This document shows positions 34,335 through 43,389 of a DNA stretch of 64,000 bases, piece by piece. Source of the stretch: Bacteroidales bacterium (lineage in GTDB: Bacteria > Bacteroidota > Bacteroidia > Bacteroidales > UBA3824); NCBI GenBank assembly GCA_024413595.1, contig JAKSUC010000007.1, positions 1 to 64,000 of the forward strand, in the 5' to 3' direction. Positions within the stretch are counted from its first letter, which is position 1; every line of letters starts with the position of its first letter. The notes under the pieces were generated by a model. That model was given only the letters and a program-made list of their open reading frames with translations, was not told where the DNA came from and searched no databases. The position numbers and the translations under genes were made by a program.

Positions 34335-35788
34335 GGTATTTATTTATATCAATCATATTGTTAATTAGCTTGGTTAAAAATGCTTATTCTCAATCTTTTT
34401 TTCATAACTTTAATAGTTCTGAAGAATTTGTTGATGAATATAATACTTATTTAAATTCATATAATATTAAAAATTATCATTCAGCTATTTATCCTCATTT
34501 TAAACAAAATAATGAGAAAATAAATAATCAGTTAGATATCAATTTGCTACATGATTTATCTATTGGTGGCGATAACAAAAATATTATATATAATTCTTTA
34601 TTAGGAATTTCTGCTGATTATTCATTAAACAATAAATTATCAGCAAATTATTCATTTATTGTTGGTATTAATAAATTTCCAAATTATTTATCTATTTTAA
34701 GTGATAGTATAAAGTATATAGCAGGAGCTGGTGATTTTAAAAAATCTGGTGAAAATTATAAAATGTTTTATCAAGAATTTTATTTAAATTATAATTGTAC
34801 ACCATATTTAAATTTTATATTCGGCAAGGGCAAAAAGTTTATTGGAGATGGATTTCGTTCTATGTTTTTATCTGAGTCAAATAGTGGAATGTATTATTTT
34901 GATACTCATGTAAATATTGATAATTTTAAATATATTTTTTCAGTAAACTATTCCAAAAGTTTAGATACAGAAAATAATCATAATCGTTCTAAATATTTTA
35001 TTTATCATTTAATAAGTTGGAATTTAACAAAAAACATTAATCTTGGAGGTTTTGAAGCAGTTGTATTATCACGTAGAGACTCTTTGGATAATAGTAAATT
35101 TGTTGATTTACATTATATTAATCCAGTATTATTTTTACGTCCAATTGAATATTCATTAGGATCTCCTGATAATGTTTTAATGGGAATATTTGGAAAAATA
35201 ACAATAAAAAAACTTCATTTTCTTTATGGACAAGTTATGTTAGATGAATTTAATTCTTCGTTTCTTAAAGGAGGAAAAGATTGGTGGGCAGATAAATTTT
35301 CTTATCAATTGGGAGCCAAAGGTTATATAAATAATTTTTTGTATCGAATAGAGTATAATTTTATTCGTCCATATATGTATTCGCATGAAAATGCCATTAC
35401 ATCTTACACAATGTTTTCACAACCAATAGCACATCCATTTGGAGCAAATTTAAAAGAGTATGTTGCACAACTTAGATATGTAAAAAATAAATTTGATTTT
35501 AATCTTATTGTTGATTATGTAAAATATGGTTCTGATTTTGACACTATTAGTTATGGAAATAATATTTTAAGAAGTTATGTTTTACGAAAAAATGATTACG
35601 ATAATTATATACTTCAAGGAAAATTAAATAAATTAGTTGATATTTCTTTCACAACAAAATACCAACTAATTAAAAATAAAAATATATTTGCATATTTATC
35701 ATTGGTATATCGTCGCGAAACCGAGAATAATTATTTTATTCAACTAGGATTTAAGACCGATAGATTTTTCTTTGATAGAAATATTTAA
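34331..35788 (+). CDS. Outer-membrane beta-barrel of the Wzi / RemB type
   Basis: A 485-residue exported protein with a signal peptide ending around KNAYSQS. The rest is rich in alternating aromatic/polar strands and repeated Tyr/Asn/Phe, typical of an outer-membrane barrel. The segment FGKGKKFIGDGFRSMFLSES resembles the signature of Bacteroidota 'capsule assembly Wzi' and gliding-motility RemB proteins. HYINPVLFLRPIEYSLGSPDN is another recognisable block. It ends with an aromatic strand as barrel proteins do. It overlaps the WecA-like gene by four bases, so a role in surface polysaccharide attachment is plausible. RemB-type motility function cannot be excluded. Confidence 0.78.
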   Translation: MRYLFISIILLISLVKNAYSQSFFHNFNSSEEFVDEYNTYLNSYNIKNYHSAIYPHFKQNNEKINNQLDINLLHDLSIGGDNKNIIYNSLLGISADYSLNNKLSANYSFIVGINKFPNYLSILSDSIKYIAGAGDFKKSGENYKMFYQEFYLNYNCTPYLNFIFGKGKKFIGDGFRSMFLSESNSGMYYFDTHVNIDNFKYIFSVNYSKSLDTENNHNRSKYFIYHLISWNLTKNINLGGFEAVVLSRRDSLDNSKFVDLHYINPVLFLRPIEYSLGSPDNVLMGIFGKITIKKLHFLYGQVMLDEFNSSFLKGGKDWWADKFSYQLGAKGYINNFLYRIEYNFIRPYMYSHENAITSYTMFSQPIAHPFGANLKEYVAQLRYVKNKFDFNLIVDYVKYGSDFDTISYGNNILRSYVLRKNDYDNYILQGKLNKLVDISFTTKYQLIKNKNIFAYLSLVYRRETENNYFIQLGFKTDRFFFDRNI

Positions 35789-35833
35789 TTGACAATAAAC
35801 ATATTATATAAATACATTTAAATAAAAAAATTC

Positions 35834-37399
35834 ATGCAAAGAACAACAGACTTTCTTGTAGTGGGCAGTGGAGTAGCTGGACTCTGTTTCGCTTTAAGAG
35901 CAGCAGAAAAAGGCAAAGTGCTAATTGTTACAAAGGCGTCTGTAACTGACGCAAACACAAGATTTGCCCAAGGTGGCATTGCCTCTGTTACTGGCAAAGG
36001 TGATACTTTTGATAAACACATTCATGACACAATGGTGGCTGGTGATTTTTTATCAAAAGAAAACATTGTTAAAATTGTGGTTGAAGAAGCTCCTGAACGT
36101 ATCAACGAATTGGTGGAATGGGGTATTGAATTTGACAGAAAAAGCGATGGTTCTTTTGACCTTCATAAAGAAGGTGGGCATAGCGATTTTAGAATTCTTC
36201 ATCACAAAGATAATACAGGTTTTGAAGTGGAACGTGCTTTAGTTGAAAAAGTTAAGTCAAATCCTAATATTACAATGGTTGATCATTTTTATGCCATGGA
36301 ACTTATAACTCAACATTATCTTGGCAAAACGGTTACCCGTTATGATGACGACATTGAATGTTATGGTATTTATGCTCTTAATACTAATACTAATAAAGTT
36401 GAAAAAATTCTTTCTAAAGTAACTTATCTTGCAACTGGCGGTATTGGTAACATTTATCAAGTTACAACAAATCCTCCTATTGCTACTGGTGATGGAATTG
36501 CAATGGTTTATCGTGCAAAAGGTGTTATTGACAACATGGAATTTGTTCAATTTCACCCTACTTCTTTATATCATCCTGGCGAACGTCCTTCATATTTGAT
36601 TACTGAAGCCATGCGTGGTTTTGGTGCTATTCTTAAAACTATTGATGGTAAAGAATTTATGCACAAATATGATGAACGAGGATGTCTTGCTCCTCGTGAT
36701 ATTGTGGCTCGTGCCATTGATAACGAAATGAAAATTCGTGGTGATGAATACGTTTATCTTGACGCTACTGGAACAAATCATGAAGCTTTAAAAGAACATT
36801 TTCCTAATATTTATGAAAAATGTTTGTCTATTGGTATCGACATAACTAAACAACCAATTCCTGTTGTTCCTGCTGCTCATTATTTATGTGGTGGTATTCG
36901 TGTTGACGAATATGGTAGAACTACAATTAAAAATTTGTATGCTGGTGGTGAAACTTCTTGTACTGGTCTTCATGGTGCTAATAGATTAGCTTCTAATTCA
37001 TTACTCGAAGCTTTAGTATTTGCACATCGTTCGGCGCTTCATTCTTCTAATTTATTAGATAAAATTTCTTTCTGTGAAAATATTCCTGAATGGAATGACG
37101 ATGGAACTACTTTGAACGAAGAAAATGTGCTTGTTACTCAATCGTTTAAAGAACTTCAACAAATTATGACATATTATGTTGGTATTGTTAGAAGCAATGA
37201 ACGTATGAAACGAGCTTTTGATCGTTTACAAATTCTTTATAACGAAACTGAAGAACTTTATAAAAAATCTATTATAACTGTTCCAATTTGCGAATTGCGT
37301 AATGCTTTGGTAACAGCTTATTTAGTTATTAAAGCTGCTCGTCGTCGTCGTGAAAGTATTGGTTTACATTATAATATTGATACTCCAAGAAAAAAATAA
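35834..37399 (+). CDS. nadB: L-aspartate oxidase
   Basis: A 521-residue FAD enzyme that oxidises aspartate to iminoaspartate, the first step of NAD synthesis. The FAD-binding VVGSGVAGLCFALRAAEKG is at the N-terminus, followed by TRFAQGGIASV, HKEGGHSDFRILHHKDNTG, QFHPTSLY, APRDIVARAID, HYLCGGIRVDEYGRT and LYAGGETSCTGLHGANRLASNSLLEALVFA. The C-terminal helical domain ends RRRRESIGLHYN. No nadA or nadC gene is nearby. Codons favour T in the third position, unlike the A-biased neighbours. A terminator follows. Confidence 0.96.
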   Translation: MQRTTDFLVVGSGVAGLCFALRAAEKGKVLIVTKASVTDANTRFAQGGIASVTGKGDTFDKHIHDTMVAGDFLSKENIVKIVVEEAPERINELVEWGIEFDRKSDGSFDLHKEGGHSDFRILHHKDNTGFEVERALVEKVKSNPNITMVDHFYAMELITQHYLGKTVTRYDDDIECYGIYALNTNTNKVEKILSKVTYLATGGIGNIYQVTTNPPIATGDGIAMVYRAKGVIDNMEFVQFHPTSLYHPGERPSYLITEAMRGFGAILKTIDGKEFMHKYDERGCLAPRDIVARAIDNEMKIRGDEYVYLDATGTNHEALKEHFPNIYEKCLSIGIDITKQPIPVVPAAHYLCGGIRVDEYGRTTIKNLYAGGETSCTGLHGANRLASNSLLEALVFAHRSALHSSNLLDKISFCENIPEWNDDGTTLNEENVLVTQSFKELQQIMTYYVGIVRSNERMKRAFDRLQILYNETEELYKKSIITVPICELRNALVTAYLVIKAARRRRESIGLHYNIDTPRKK

Positions 37400-37417
37400 T
37401 TTTATTTTAATTATCAA

Positions 37418-37454
37418 ACGGATTGAGAATATATTTTTCAATCCGTATTTTTTT
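37418..37454 (+). terminator. nadB terminator
   Basis: Stem ACGGATTGA/TCAATCCGT (37418-37426 with 37438-37446) followed by ATTTTTTTT. Confidence 0.82.
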
Positions 37455-37477
37455 GTTTAAACAATTGACATAATTAT

Positions 37478-37486
37478 TAATTTTGC
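37478..37486 (+). promoter_or_regulatory. Putative -7 promoter element of the hybrid kinase gene
   Basis: TAATTTTGC matches the TAnnTTTGC consensus, 26 bases before the ATG. The nearest TTTG (37452-37455) is 22 bases upstream, slightly far. Confidence 0.5.
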
Positions 37487-37511
37487 GTATTTTTACAACA
37501 AAATACTTAAA

Positions 37512-39170
37512 ATGACTAATACAATATCAAATATAGACTCAAAAAATAAAAAAGTTCATTTTTTTCAAAAATATGAGCATCTTGGTGATATTTGTTTTTA
37601 TTTATTGAAATATTTTAATCTAATAAATTCAATATCAACATTGATAATGATTATTTCTGCTTTTTTTTATGATAATAATTCAATTCTATTTTTATCTCCT
37701 TTCTTTATTGTGTTTTTTAGTATGTTTTTATTTGCTAAAAAAATTAACAATAAAACTTATTATTATTTGTCGTTTTTAATTAGTTTAGTTGCGTTTAGTA
37801 TATTTATTTGGGTAGTTAAACCTTACGAAATTGTAATTATTTCTTCTATATTAATTACAATTTTAGCAGGCATAATTCTTAGATTTTCTTTATCTATTAT
37901 TATTACCATTATTTTAGTAACATCTCAAATAATCTTTATTAAATATAACGATATAAACGTTTTATTTATAATTGAATATTCTATTTTTATATTAATTTTA
38001 AATATTCTTTGTAATATTATTTCTCATATTTTAGTAAAAAATCTTAAAGAAACTTCTGACGAAATCACAAGTAGAGAAAACGATGTTTTAGAAAAACAAG
38101 AGTTTATTTCAAAACTTTCTCATCGTATTCGTACTCCATTAAATAATATTTTAGCCATTGCTAATTTATTATCTGATACAATTTTAGAAAAAAATAGACC
38201 ATTATTAGACTCTATTATTGCTTCGGTTAAAAATATTACTGATATTGCAATAACTATTGATGATGAAACTACTTTAGCTAATGTTGTTTGTCAAAATTCT
38301 GAAAATGATGAAAGTACTTTTGATTTGCTAACAATGATTTTTGATTTAGCTGAAATTTCCAATACTGTAAAAGTTAAGATCAATGTTCCAGAAAACATTC
38401 CTCAATTAGTTGGCGATGCTGTTAAAATTAGAAGAATATTTTTATGTATTTTTGATTTTTTTGGAAAATATTCTAATCAAGATATTTGTTATTTAACTAT
38501 AAATATCAATAAAGTTCGTTTACCTGAATTACAAATTAAATATCGTTTTGATATTAGTTCTAAAATTAATGTCAATATACCTGAAAATGAAAATGTTTTT
38601 GAACTTGATATTGTTAATCAGTTAGCCAATTCTTTAGGTGGAAATATGAAATGTCGTTTTGATGATGATAAAACTTTCATTTATTTTAATTTGTGTTTCA
38701 AAAAAGAAATCGAAAACGAAAATTCTACTAATAATCAAAAATATTTTTCTAAATCTAGTAAAGGATTTATAGATTTAAATTCAAGTAAAAATATTTCTGA
38801 TGCTAAAATTTTAATTGTTGAAGATAATGTTGTTAATCAAAAAGTTATGGTACTTAGTTTAGAGAAATATGTATTCTCTACTGATATTGCTTTTAATGGA
38901 CAAGAAGCTATTTTAAAATATCAAAAAAATGATTACGATATTATTTTAATGGATATTCAAATGCCTGTGATGGATGGATATGAAGCAACACGTAAAATTC
39001 GTGAAATTGAACTATCTACCAAACGTCATATTCCTATTATTGCAGTAACTGCTAATACTTTAGCTAGTGATAAAGAACGTTGTTTTCGCAATGGTATGGA
39101 CGATTATGTTAGTAAACCTTTTCATATTGACGAAGTGGTTAAAAAAATAACTAAACTTTTAAATTCTTAG
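37512..39170 (+). CDS. Membrane hybrid histidine kinase with degenerate ATPase domain and receiver
   Basis: A 552-residue protein with about six membrane helices (35-175), a HisKA domain with H-box KLSHRIRTPLNN (H204), an ATPase-like region (about 280-400) and a C-terminal receiver (about 435-550) with VEDN, ILMDIQMPVMDG (D481) and YVSKPF. The ATPase region lacks the N-box asparagines and the DxGxG G1 box expected of HATPase_c; only GGNMKC-like remnants are seen. It may therefore not bind ATP and could act as a phosphatase or phosphotransfer scaffold. It converges on and overlaps the aminotransferase gene by 20 bases at the 3' ends. Confidence 0.85.
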   Translation: MTNTISNIDSKNKKVHFFQKYEHLGDICFYLLKYFNLINSISTLIMIISAFFYDNNSILFLSPFFIVFFSMFLFAKKINNKTYYYLSFLISLVAFSIFIWVVKPYEIVIISSILITILAGIILRFSLSIIITIILVTSQIIFIKYNDINVLFIIEYSIFILILNILCNIISHILVKNLKETSDEITSRENDVLEKQEFISKLSHRIRTPLNNILAIANLLSDTILEKNRPLLDSIIASVKNITDIAITIDDETTLANVVCQNSENDESTFDLLTMIFDLAEISNTVKVKINVPENIPQLVGDAVKIRRIFLCIFDFFGKYSNQDICYLTININKVRLPELQIKYRFDISSKINVNIPENENVFELDIVNQLANSLGGNMKCRFDDDKTFIYFNLCFKKEIENENSTNNQKYFSKSSKGFIDLNSSKNISDAKILIVEDNVVNQKVMVLSLEKYVFSTDIAFNGQEAILKYQKNDYDIILMDIQMPVMDGYEATRKIREIELSTKRHIPIIAVTANTLASDKERCFRNGMDDYVSKPFHIDEVVKKITKLLNS

Positions 39171-40296
39171 TGTAAAATTCTGTTATTGTTTTACATATAA
39201 AATCTATTTCTTTTGTTTTTAGTTCATAATATAAAGGTAGTCTTAGTAAACATTCTTCATATTTGTCGCAATTTTCAAGTTTTTGACCTTGATATTGATT
39301 TTTATAGTATGGACTTTTGTGTAAACCTAAATAATGAGAAACTGCTAATATATTATTATCTAAAAGATATTTAGCTAACTTAGTTCTTTCGTCATTATTC
39401 CTACAAATTATATAAAATATGTGTCCATTAGTTGGGCAATTTTTATCTATTTCGGCGCATTTTATAAATCCTTTTTCTTCTAATCTTTTTAGGTTTTTGT
39501 AATATTTTTCCCAAATATTAATTCTTTTCTTCTGAATGATATCTGCTTTTTCAATTTGAGCATAAAGAAACGCTGAAATCAATTCTGACGGTAAAAATGA
39601 GCTACCTAAATCTACCCATTCATATTTTTTTACAAAACCTCTCGAAAAATCAGCACGATTTGTACCTTTTTCCCAAATTATTTCAGCACGAGAATACAAT
39701 TTTGGATCATTAATTACCAACATACCACCTTCGCCTGAAATTATATTTTTGGTTTCGTGAAATGAAAAAGTTGCTAAACTTCCAAAACTTCCCAATGGTT
39801 TTTCTTTATAATATGAGTCAAATGCTTGAGCTGCATCTTCTATTAACATGATATTGTGTAATTTCGCTATCTCACATATTTTATCCATATTACAAGCAAC
39901 ACCTGCATAGTGAACTACAACAATAACTTTAGTTTTAGGCGTTATATTTTTTTCAATTTCGTTTTCATCAATATTCGGATTATTTTTTTTGCTATCTACA
40001 AATATAATTTTAGCTCCACGACGTACAAAAGCTAATGCTGTTGATACAAATGTATAACTTGGCATTATAACTTCATCGTCTTTTTCTATATTTGCCAATA
40101 AAGCACACATTTCTAGTGCGTCTGTGCAACTTGATGTTAATAAGCATTTTCCAAAATTATATTTTGTTTCAAAATATTGTTGGCATTTGTTTGTAAAATA
40201 TCCATTTCCAGAAATTTTTCCCGATTTTACAGCTTCTTTTATATATTTGGTTTCGTTGCCACACATAAATGGCTTATTATATGGAATATTTTTCAT
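39151..40296 (-). CDS. DegT/DnrJ/EryC1-family sugar aminotransferase, RffA/WecE type
   Basis: A 381-residue PLP enzyme most like dTDP-4-amino-4,6-dideoxygalactose transaminase (RffA/WecE). Blocks seen: PYNKPFMCGNETKYIKEAV, SSCTDALEM, EVIMPSYTFVSTALAF, VHYAGVACNMDKI, LIEDAAQAFDSYYK, the PLP-lysine motif TFSFHETKNIISGEGG (K183), DLGSSFLPSELISAFLYAQ, and AVSHYLGLHKSPYY near the C-terminus. The product would be an amino-dideoxy sugar for a surface glycan, which fits the WecA-like and Wzi-like genes about 5 kb away. Start ATG 40296. Neighbours on both sides are on the opposite strand. Confidence 0.9.
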   Translation of the reverse strand: MKNIPYNKPFMCGNETKYIKEAVKSGKISGNGYFTNKCQQYFETKYNFGKCLLTSSCTDALEMCALLANIEKDDEVIMPSYTFVSTALAFVRRGAKIIFVDSKKNNPNIDENEIEKNITPKTKVIVVVHYAGVACNMDKICEIAKLHNIMLIEDAAQAFDSYYKEKPLGSFGSLATFSFHETKNIISGEGGMLVINDPKLYSRAEIIWEKGTNRADFSRGFVKKYEWVDLGSSFLPSELISAFLYAQIEKADIIQKKRINIWEKYYKNLKRLEEKGFIKCAEIDKNCPTNGHIFYIICRNNDERTKLAKYLLDNNILAVSHYLGLHKSPYYKNQYQGQKLENCDKYEECLLRLPLYYELKTKEIDFICKTITEFYTKNLKV

Positions 40297-40379
40297 ATTT
40301 GATTTTATTTTGTTTTTTCCAAATTATTTATTTTTCTATTTTTACAAAGTTATTTTTTGTTTTTTTAATTACAAATAAA

Positions 40380-43016
40380 GTGAAACGCAATTTAAATTAT
40401 TTTTTTGAAAAACATTCATTTTTAGTGTTAATTCTGCTAATAATTTTAGCAGGTTTATTTTCTATGTATAAGTTTTTTTCTGCAGAAAACTTGTTCTTTT
40501 TTACAGGATTAGCTGACGACTCGTGTGCATTAACCATGGTTGATATAATGTCTGAAGCTCGTATGACAGAAACCAATTTTGACTCAAATTATTCTTTTTC
40601 TGCTGGTATGGGTGATGGAGTTTTTCAACACATTCCTGCAGATCCAATTAATTTTATAAATTATTGGATTAAAAAATTAATTATTACAATAGGAGGGGAG
40701 TCTTCTCTTTCTGTTGGATATTTTTATTTAAAATTTTTATTTTCATTTTTAGGTGCAGGGATTTTTACTTTTTTATGGTTACGAACCTTAAACGTTAGTA
40801 AATTTTCATCATTAATTGGTGGTTTAACCATGGCTTTTTCTAGTTGTATTGTTGTTCTTTCACCATGGAATATTGAAATTTTTGGTTTTTATTTAGCTTT
40901 TTATCTTTTTGCATTTGAACAACTTTTATTAAAACACAGATTTTACTTTTTTCCGTTTGCTGTAGCTTTGTTAGCCACTTCGCCATATCACCTTTATTTG
41001 TATTCTTTATTTTTATTTATATATATGATTTTTAGGTTTTTTGTTATTAAAATTAAATTTAAAAATCTATTTTTTATTCTTTTACAAGTATTTTGTTTGG
41101 GTATAATAGGATTATTAATTAGTTGTCCAGATTTAATTCATTCTTTGCATATCCAAATGTCAGCTCCTCGTATTAGTGGAAATGTTGGATTTGCAAATTA
41201 TGCCTCAAGTAATTTGTTGATATCTAATGAAATGTGGACTGTTTCTTTATTAAGATTGTTTGCTCATAATATTCCAGGAAATGATTTTGCAGTTTCTGAA
41301 TGGAACAATTATTTAGAAGCTCCCGCTTTATATTGCGGTTTATTAACTTTAATTGTTTTTCCTCAAATATTTACTCATTTAAATTCTAGTAAAAAAATTA
41401 TATATTCTGTTTTTATTTTATTTTGGATTTCAGTATTAATTTTTCCACCATTACGACGTTCAATTGTTTTATTTGCTGGAGATTATTATAGATATGGTAT
41501 TGATTTTTTCTTTGCTTTTACTATGATTTTAATTTCTTCACAATCTTTATCCATTATTGAAAAAACAAATAAAATTAATATTCCTTTACTTTCTTTTTCT
41601 ATAGTTTTTTGTTTTGTAGCTTTGTATGGAGCTGTAAATAGTGAAGCTGCTTTTGTATATAATATTAATAATACAATTGTTTATTTCTCTATTTTTATAA
41701 TGATTGTTTATGCTTTATTATTGTTTTTCTACAAAAACTTTTCAAATAGACAAGTTGCTAAAATTTCTATAGTTTGTTTATTATTAATTGAAGTCTCTGT
41801 TTTAACATTTTCGGCATTTAACAATCGTGATAGTGTTTCAAAATTAACTTATGATTTAAATAGAAATGGTCTTCATGATGGAACCGAAAAAATTGTTGAT
41901 AAAATAAAAAAATCTGACACATCATCATTTTATCGTATAGAAAAAGATTATAAATCAAATCAAATGCTTCATTCAAGTTTAAACGAGTCACAACCTTTAG
42001 GATATTTTGGAACTAAACGTTATAATTCTTTTAATCAACCATATTATGTAAAATATTTAGAAAATATTGGAAATATTGCTCCTTACATTGAGTCTGAAAC
42101 TCGTTGGGTTAGTGGAGTTAGCAAAGATCCTTTTGATTTAAGTTTTGTTGGTATCAAATATTATTTAACTAAAAATGATACTATTTCATTTTCAAGTCCT
42201 TTGTTTTCAAAAATTGATAATCTTAATGGTATTTCAGTTTATAATTATAAAAATCCTTTGCCTTTAGGTTTTACTCTTGATAAATACATTGACTCTAAAT
42301 CATTTAATAATTTGATTTATTTTAAATTAGACTCTTTAACTATTTCTAATTTTAAAACATCTTTGATGTCAATGAATATTTCAGTTGATGATAGATTTGA
42401 AATAAATTTAGCTATTGATAAACTTAAAGGTAAAACATTTAATAATGTTGATAGTTTATATTCAACTATTAAGCAAATAAGTAATATTCCAAATTGGTTG
42501 ATTTTAGCACAAAATTTATTTCATACATCAATTTATAATTTTGATGCAAAACAAGCATTATTTTCTACATTTGTTTATGAACCTAATTCTGATATTGACA
42601 CAACCAAATATTCAAAATTTGATATTAATGAAATTATTCCTTTAGAAAAATTTACATATAATGCCTTTGACACAATTTATCAACATTCTATAGCTGAAAA
42701 ATTTGATATTACTGAATTTAAAAATGATAATATTTGTGGAACTATTAATGTTTCTAGAGATAAATTTTTAGTTTTAACTATTCCTTATGACAAAGGTTGG
42801 AAAGCTATTCTAGATGGCAACGAAACACAATTAAAATGTTGCAATTTTGGATTGTCTGGTTTAGAAATACCTCAAGGAAATCACAAATTAGAATTATCAT
42901 TTTCTCAACCTTATAAAAACATTTCGATATTAGTTTCTTGGTTAACAATGTTAATAGTTTGCGGATTTTTAATTTTTATATTTATTTATAAAAAAAAGCA
43001 TAATTTATCTTATTAA
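40380..43016 (+). CDS. YfhO-family multi-pass membrane protein
   Basis: About 878 residues if started at GTG 40380 (VKRNLNYFFEKHSF). The same frame is open back to ATG 40269, but that would run into the divergent aminotransferase gene and add a second hydrophobic stretch. About twelve membrane helices (first about 16-34) precede a large C-terminal extracytoplasmic domain and a last helix. The tail FLVLTIPYDKGWKAILDGNETQLKCCNFGLSGLEIPQGNHKLELSF is characteristic of YfhO proteins, which are linked to glycosylation of lipoteichoic acid in Firmicutes and belong to the GT-C-like group. A glycosyl-transfer role here fits the neighbouring polysaccharide genes but is inference. Confidence 0.86.
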   Translation: MKRNLNYFFEKHSFLVLILLIILAGLFSMYKFFSAENLFFFTGLADDSCALTMVDIMSEARMTETNFDSNYSFSAGMGDGVFQHIPADPINFINYWIKKLIITIGGESSLSVGYFYLKFLFSFLGAGIFTFLWLRTLNVSKFSSLIGGLTMAFSSCIVVLSPWNIEIFGFYLAFYLFAFEQLLLKHRFYFFPFAVALLATSPYHLYLYSLFLFIYMIFRFFVIKIKFKNLFFILLQVFCLGIIGLLISCPDLIHSLHIQMSAPRISGNVGFANYASSNLLISNEMWTVSLLRLFAHNIPGNDFAVSEWNNYLEAPALYCGLLTLIVFPQIFTHLNSSKKIIYSVFILFWISVLIFPPLRRSIVLFAGDYYRYGIDFFFAFTMILISSQSLSIIEKTNKINIPLLSFSIVFCFVALYGAVNSEAAFVYNINNTIVYFSIFIMIVYALLLFFYKNFSNRQVAKISIVCLLLIEVSVLTFSAFNNRDSVSKLTYDLNRNGLHDGTEKIVDKIKKSDTSSFYRIEKDYKSNQMLHSSLNESQPLGYFGTKRYNSFNQPYYVKYLENIGNIAPYIESETRWVSGVSKDPFDLSFVGIKYYLTKNDTISFSSPLFSKIDNLNGISVYNYKNPLPLGFTLDKYIDSKSFNNLIYFKLDSLTISNFKTSLMSMNISVDDRFEINLAIDKLKGKTFNNVDSLYSTIKQISNIPNWLILAQNLFHTSIYNFDAKQALFSTFVYEPNSDIDTTKYSKFDINEIIPLEKFTYNAFDTIYQHSIAEKFDITEFKNDNICGTINVSRDKFLVLTIPYDKGWKAILDGNETQLKCCNFGLSGLEIPQGNHKLELSFSQPYKNISILVSWLTMLIVCGFLIFIFIYKKKHNLSY

Positions 43017-43342
43017 AAATTTTAATAATTAATATATTTTAAATCATTAGTATTGTAGTTTAATTTTTATTAAACTACAATATTATAATATTTTGTGTTT
43101 TGTGTATGTTTATTATTTATATTTGTTAGACAACTTATATATATGTGTTATTGAATATATAATTAATTATAAATTTTAAAACAAATAACTTAAATTTTTT
43201 TCGCAATGATTAATTATTTTGTGTCAATTTTTTTTTAATAAATATTGATTATAAACACAAGGTTAATTTATTTATTAAAACAAATAAATTTAACTTATTA
43301 ATTAATTACCTATAAATTATTACTTAGATTAAAAAAAAATCA
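43017..43342. other. A+T-rich spacer with hairpin, after YfhO gene
   Basis: Contains a perfect 14-bp stem (43051-43064 with 43069-43082) without a clear T tract, possibly the terminator of the YfhO gene. A second, imperfect hairpin lies at 43262-43293. No ORF. Confidence 0.5.
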
Positions 43343-43351
43343 TACCTTTGC
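43343..43351 (+). promoter_or_regulatory. leuS -7 promoter element
   Basis: TACCTTTGC matches TAnnTTTGC exactly, 39 bases before the leuS ATG. No clean -33 TTTG is seen at the usual distance. Confidence 0.6.
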
Positions 43352-43389
43352 ACAAAGTAAAAAAGAGTCAAATTTGATAAATAATCATA

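Noticed and set aside
40269-40379. ATG 40269 as start of the YfhO protein
   Set aside because: It would overlap the divergent aminotransferase gene and leave no room for a promoter. GTG 40380 begins directly before the first typical membrane helix.
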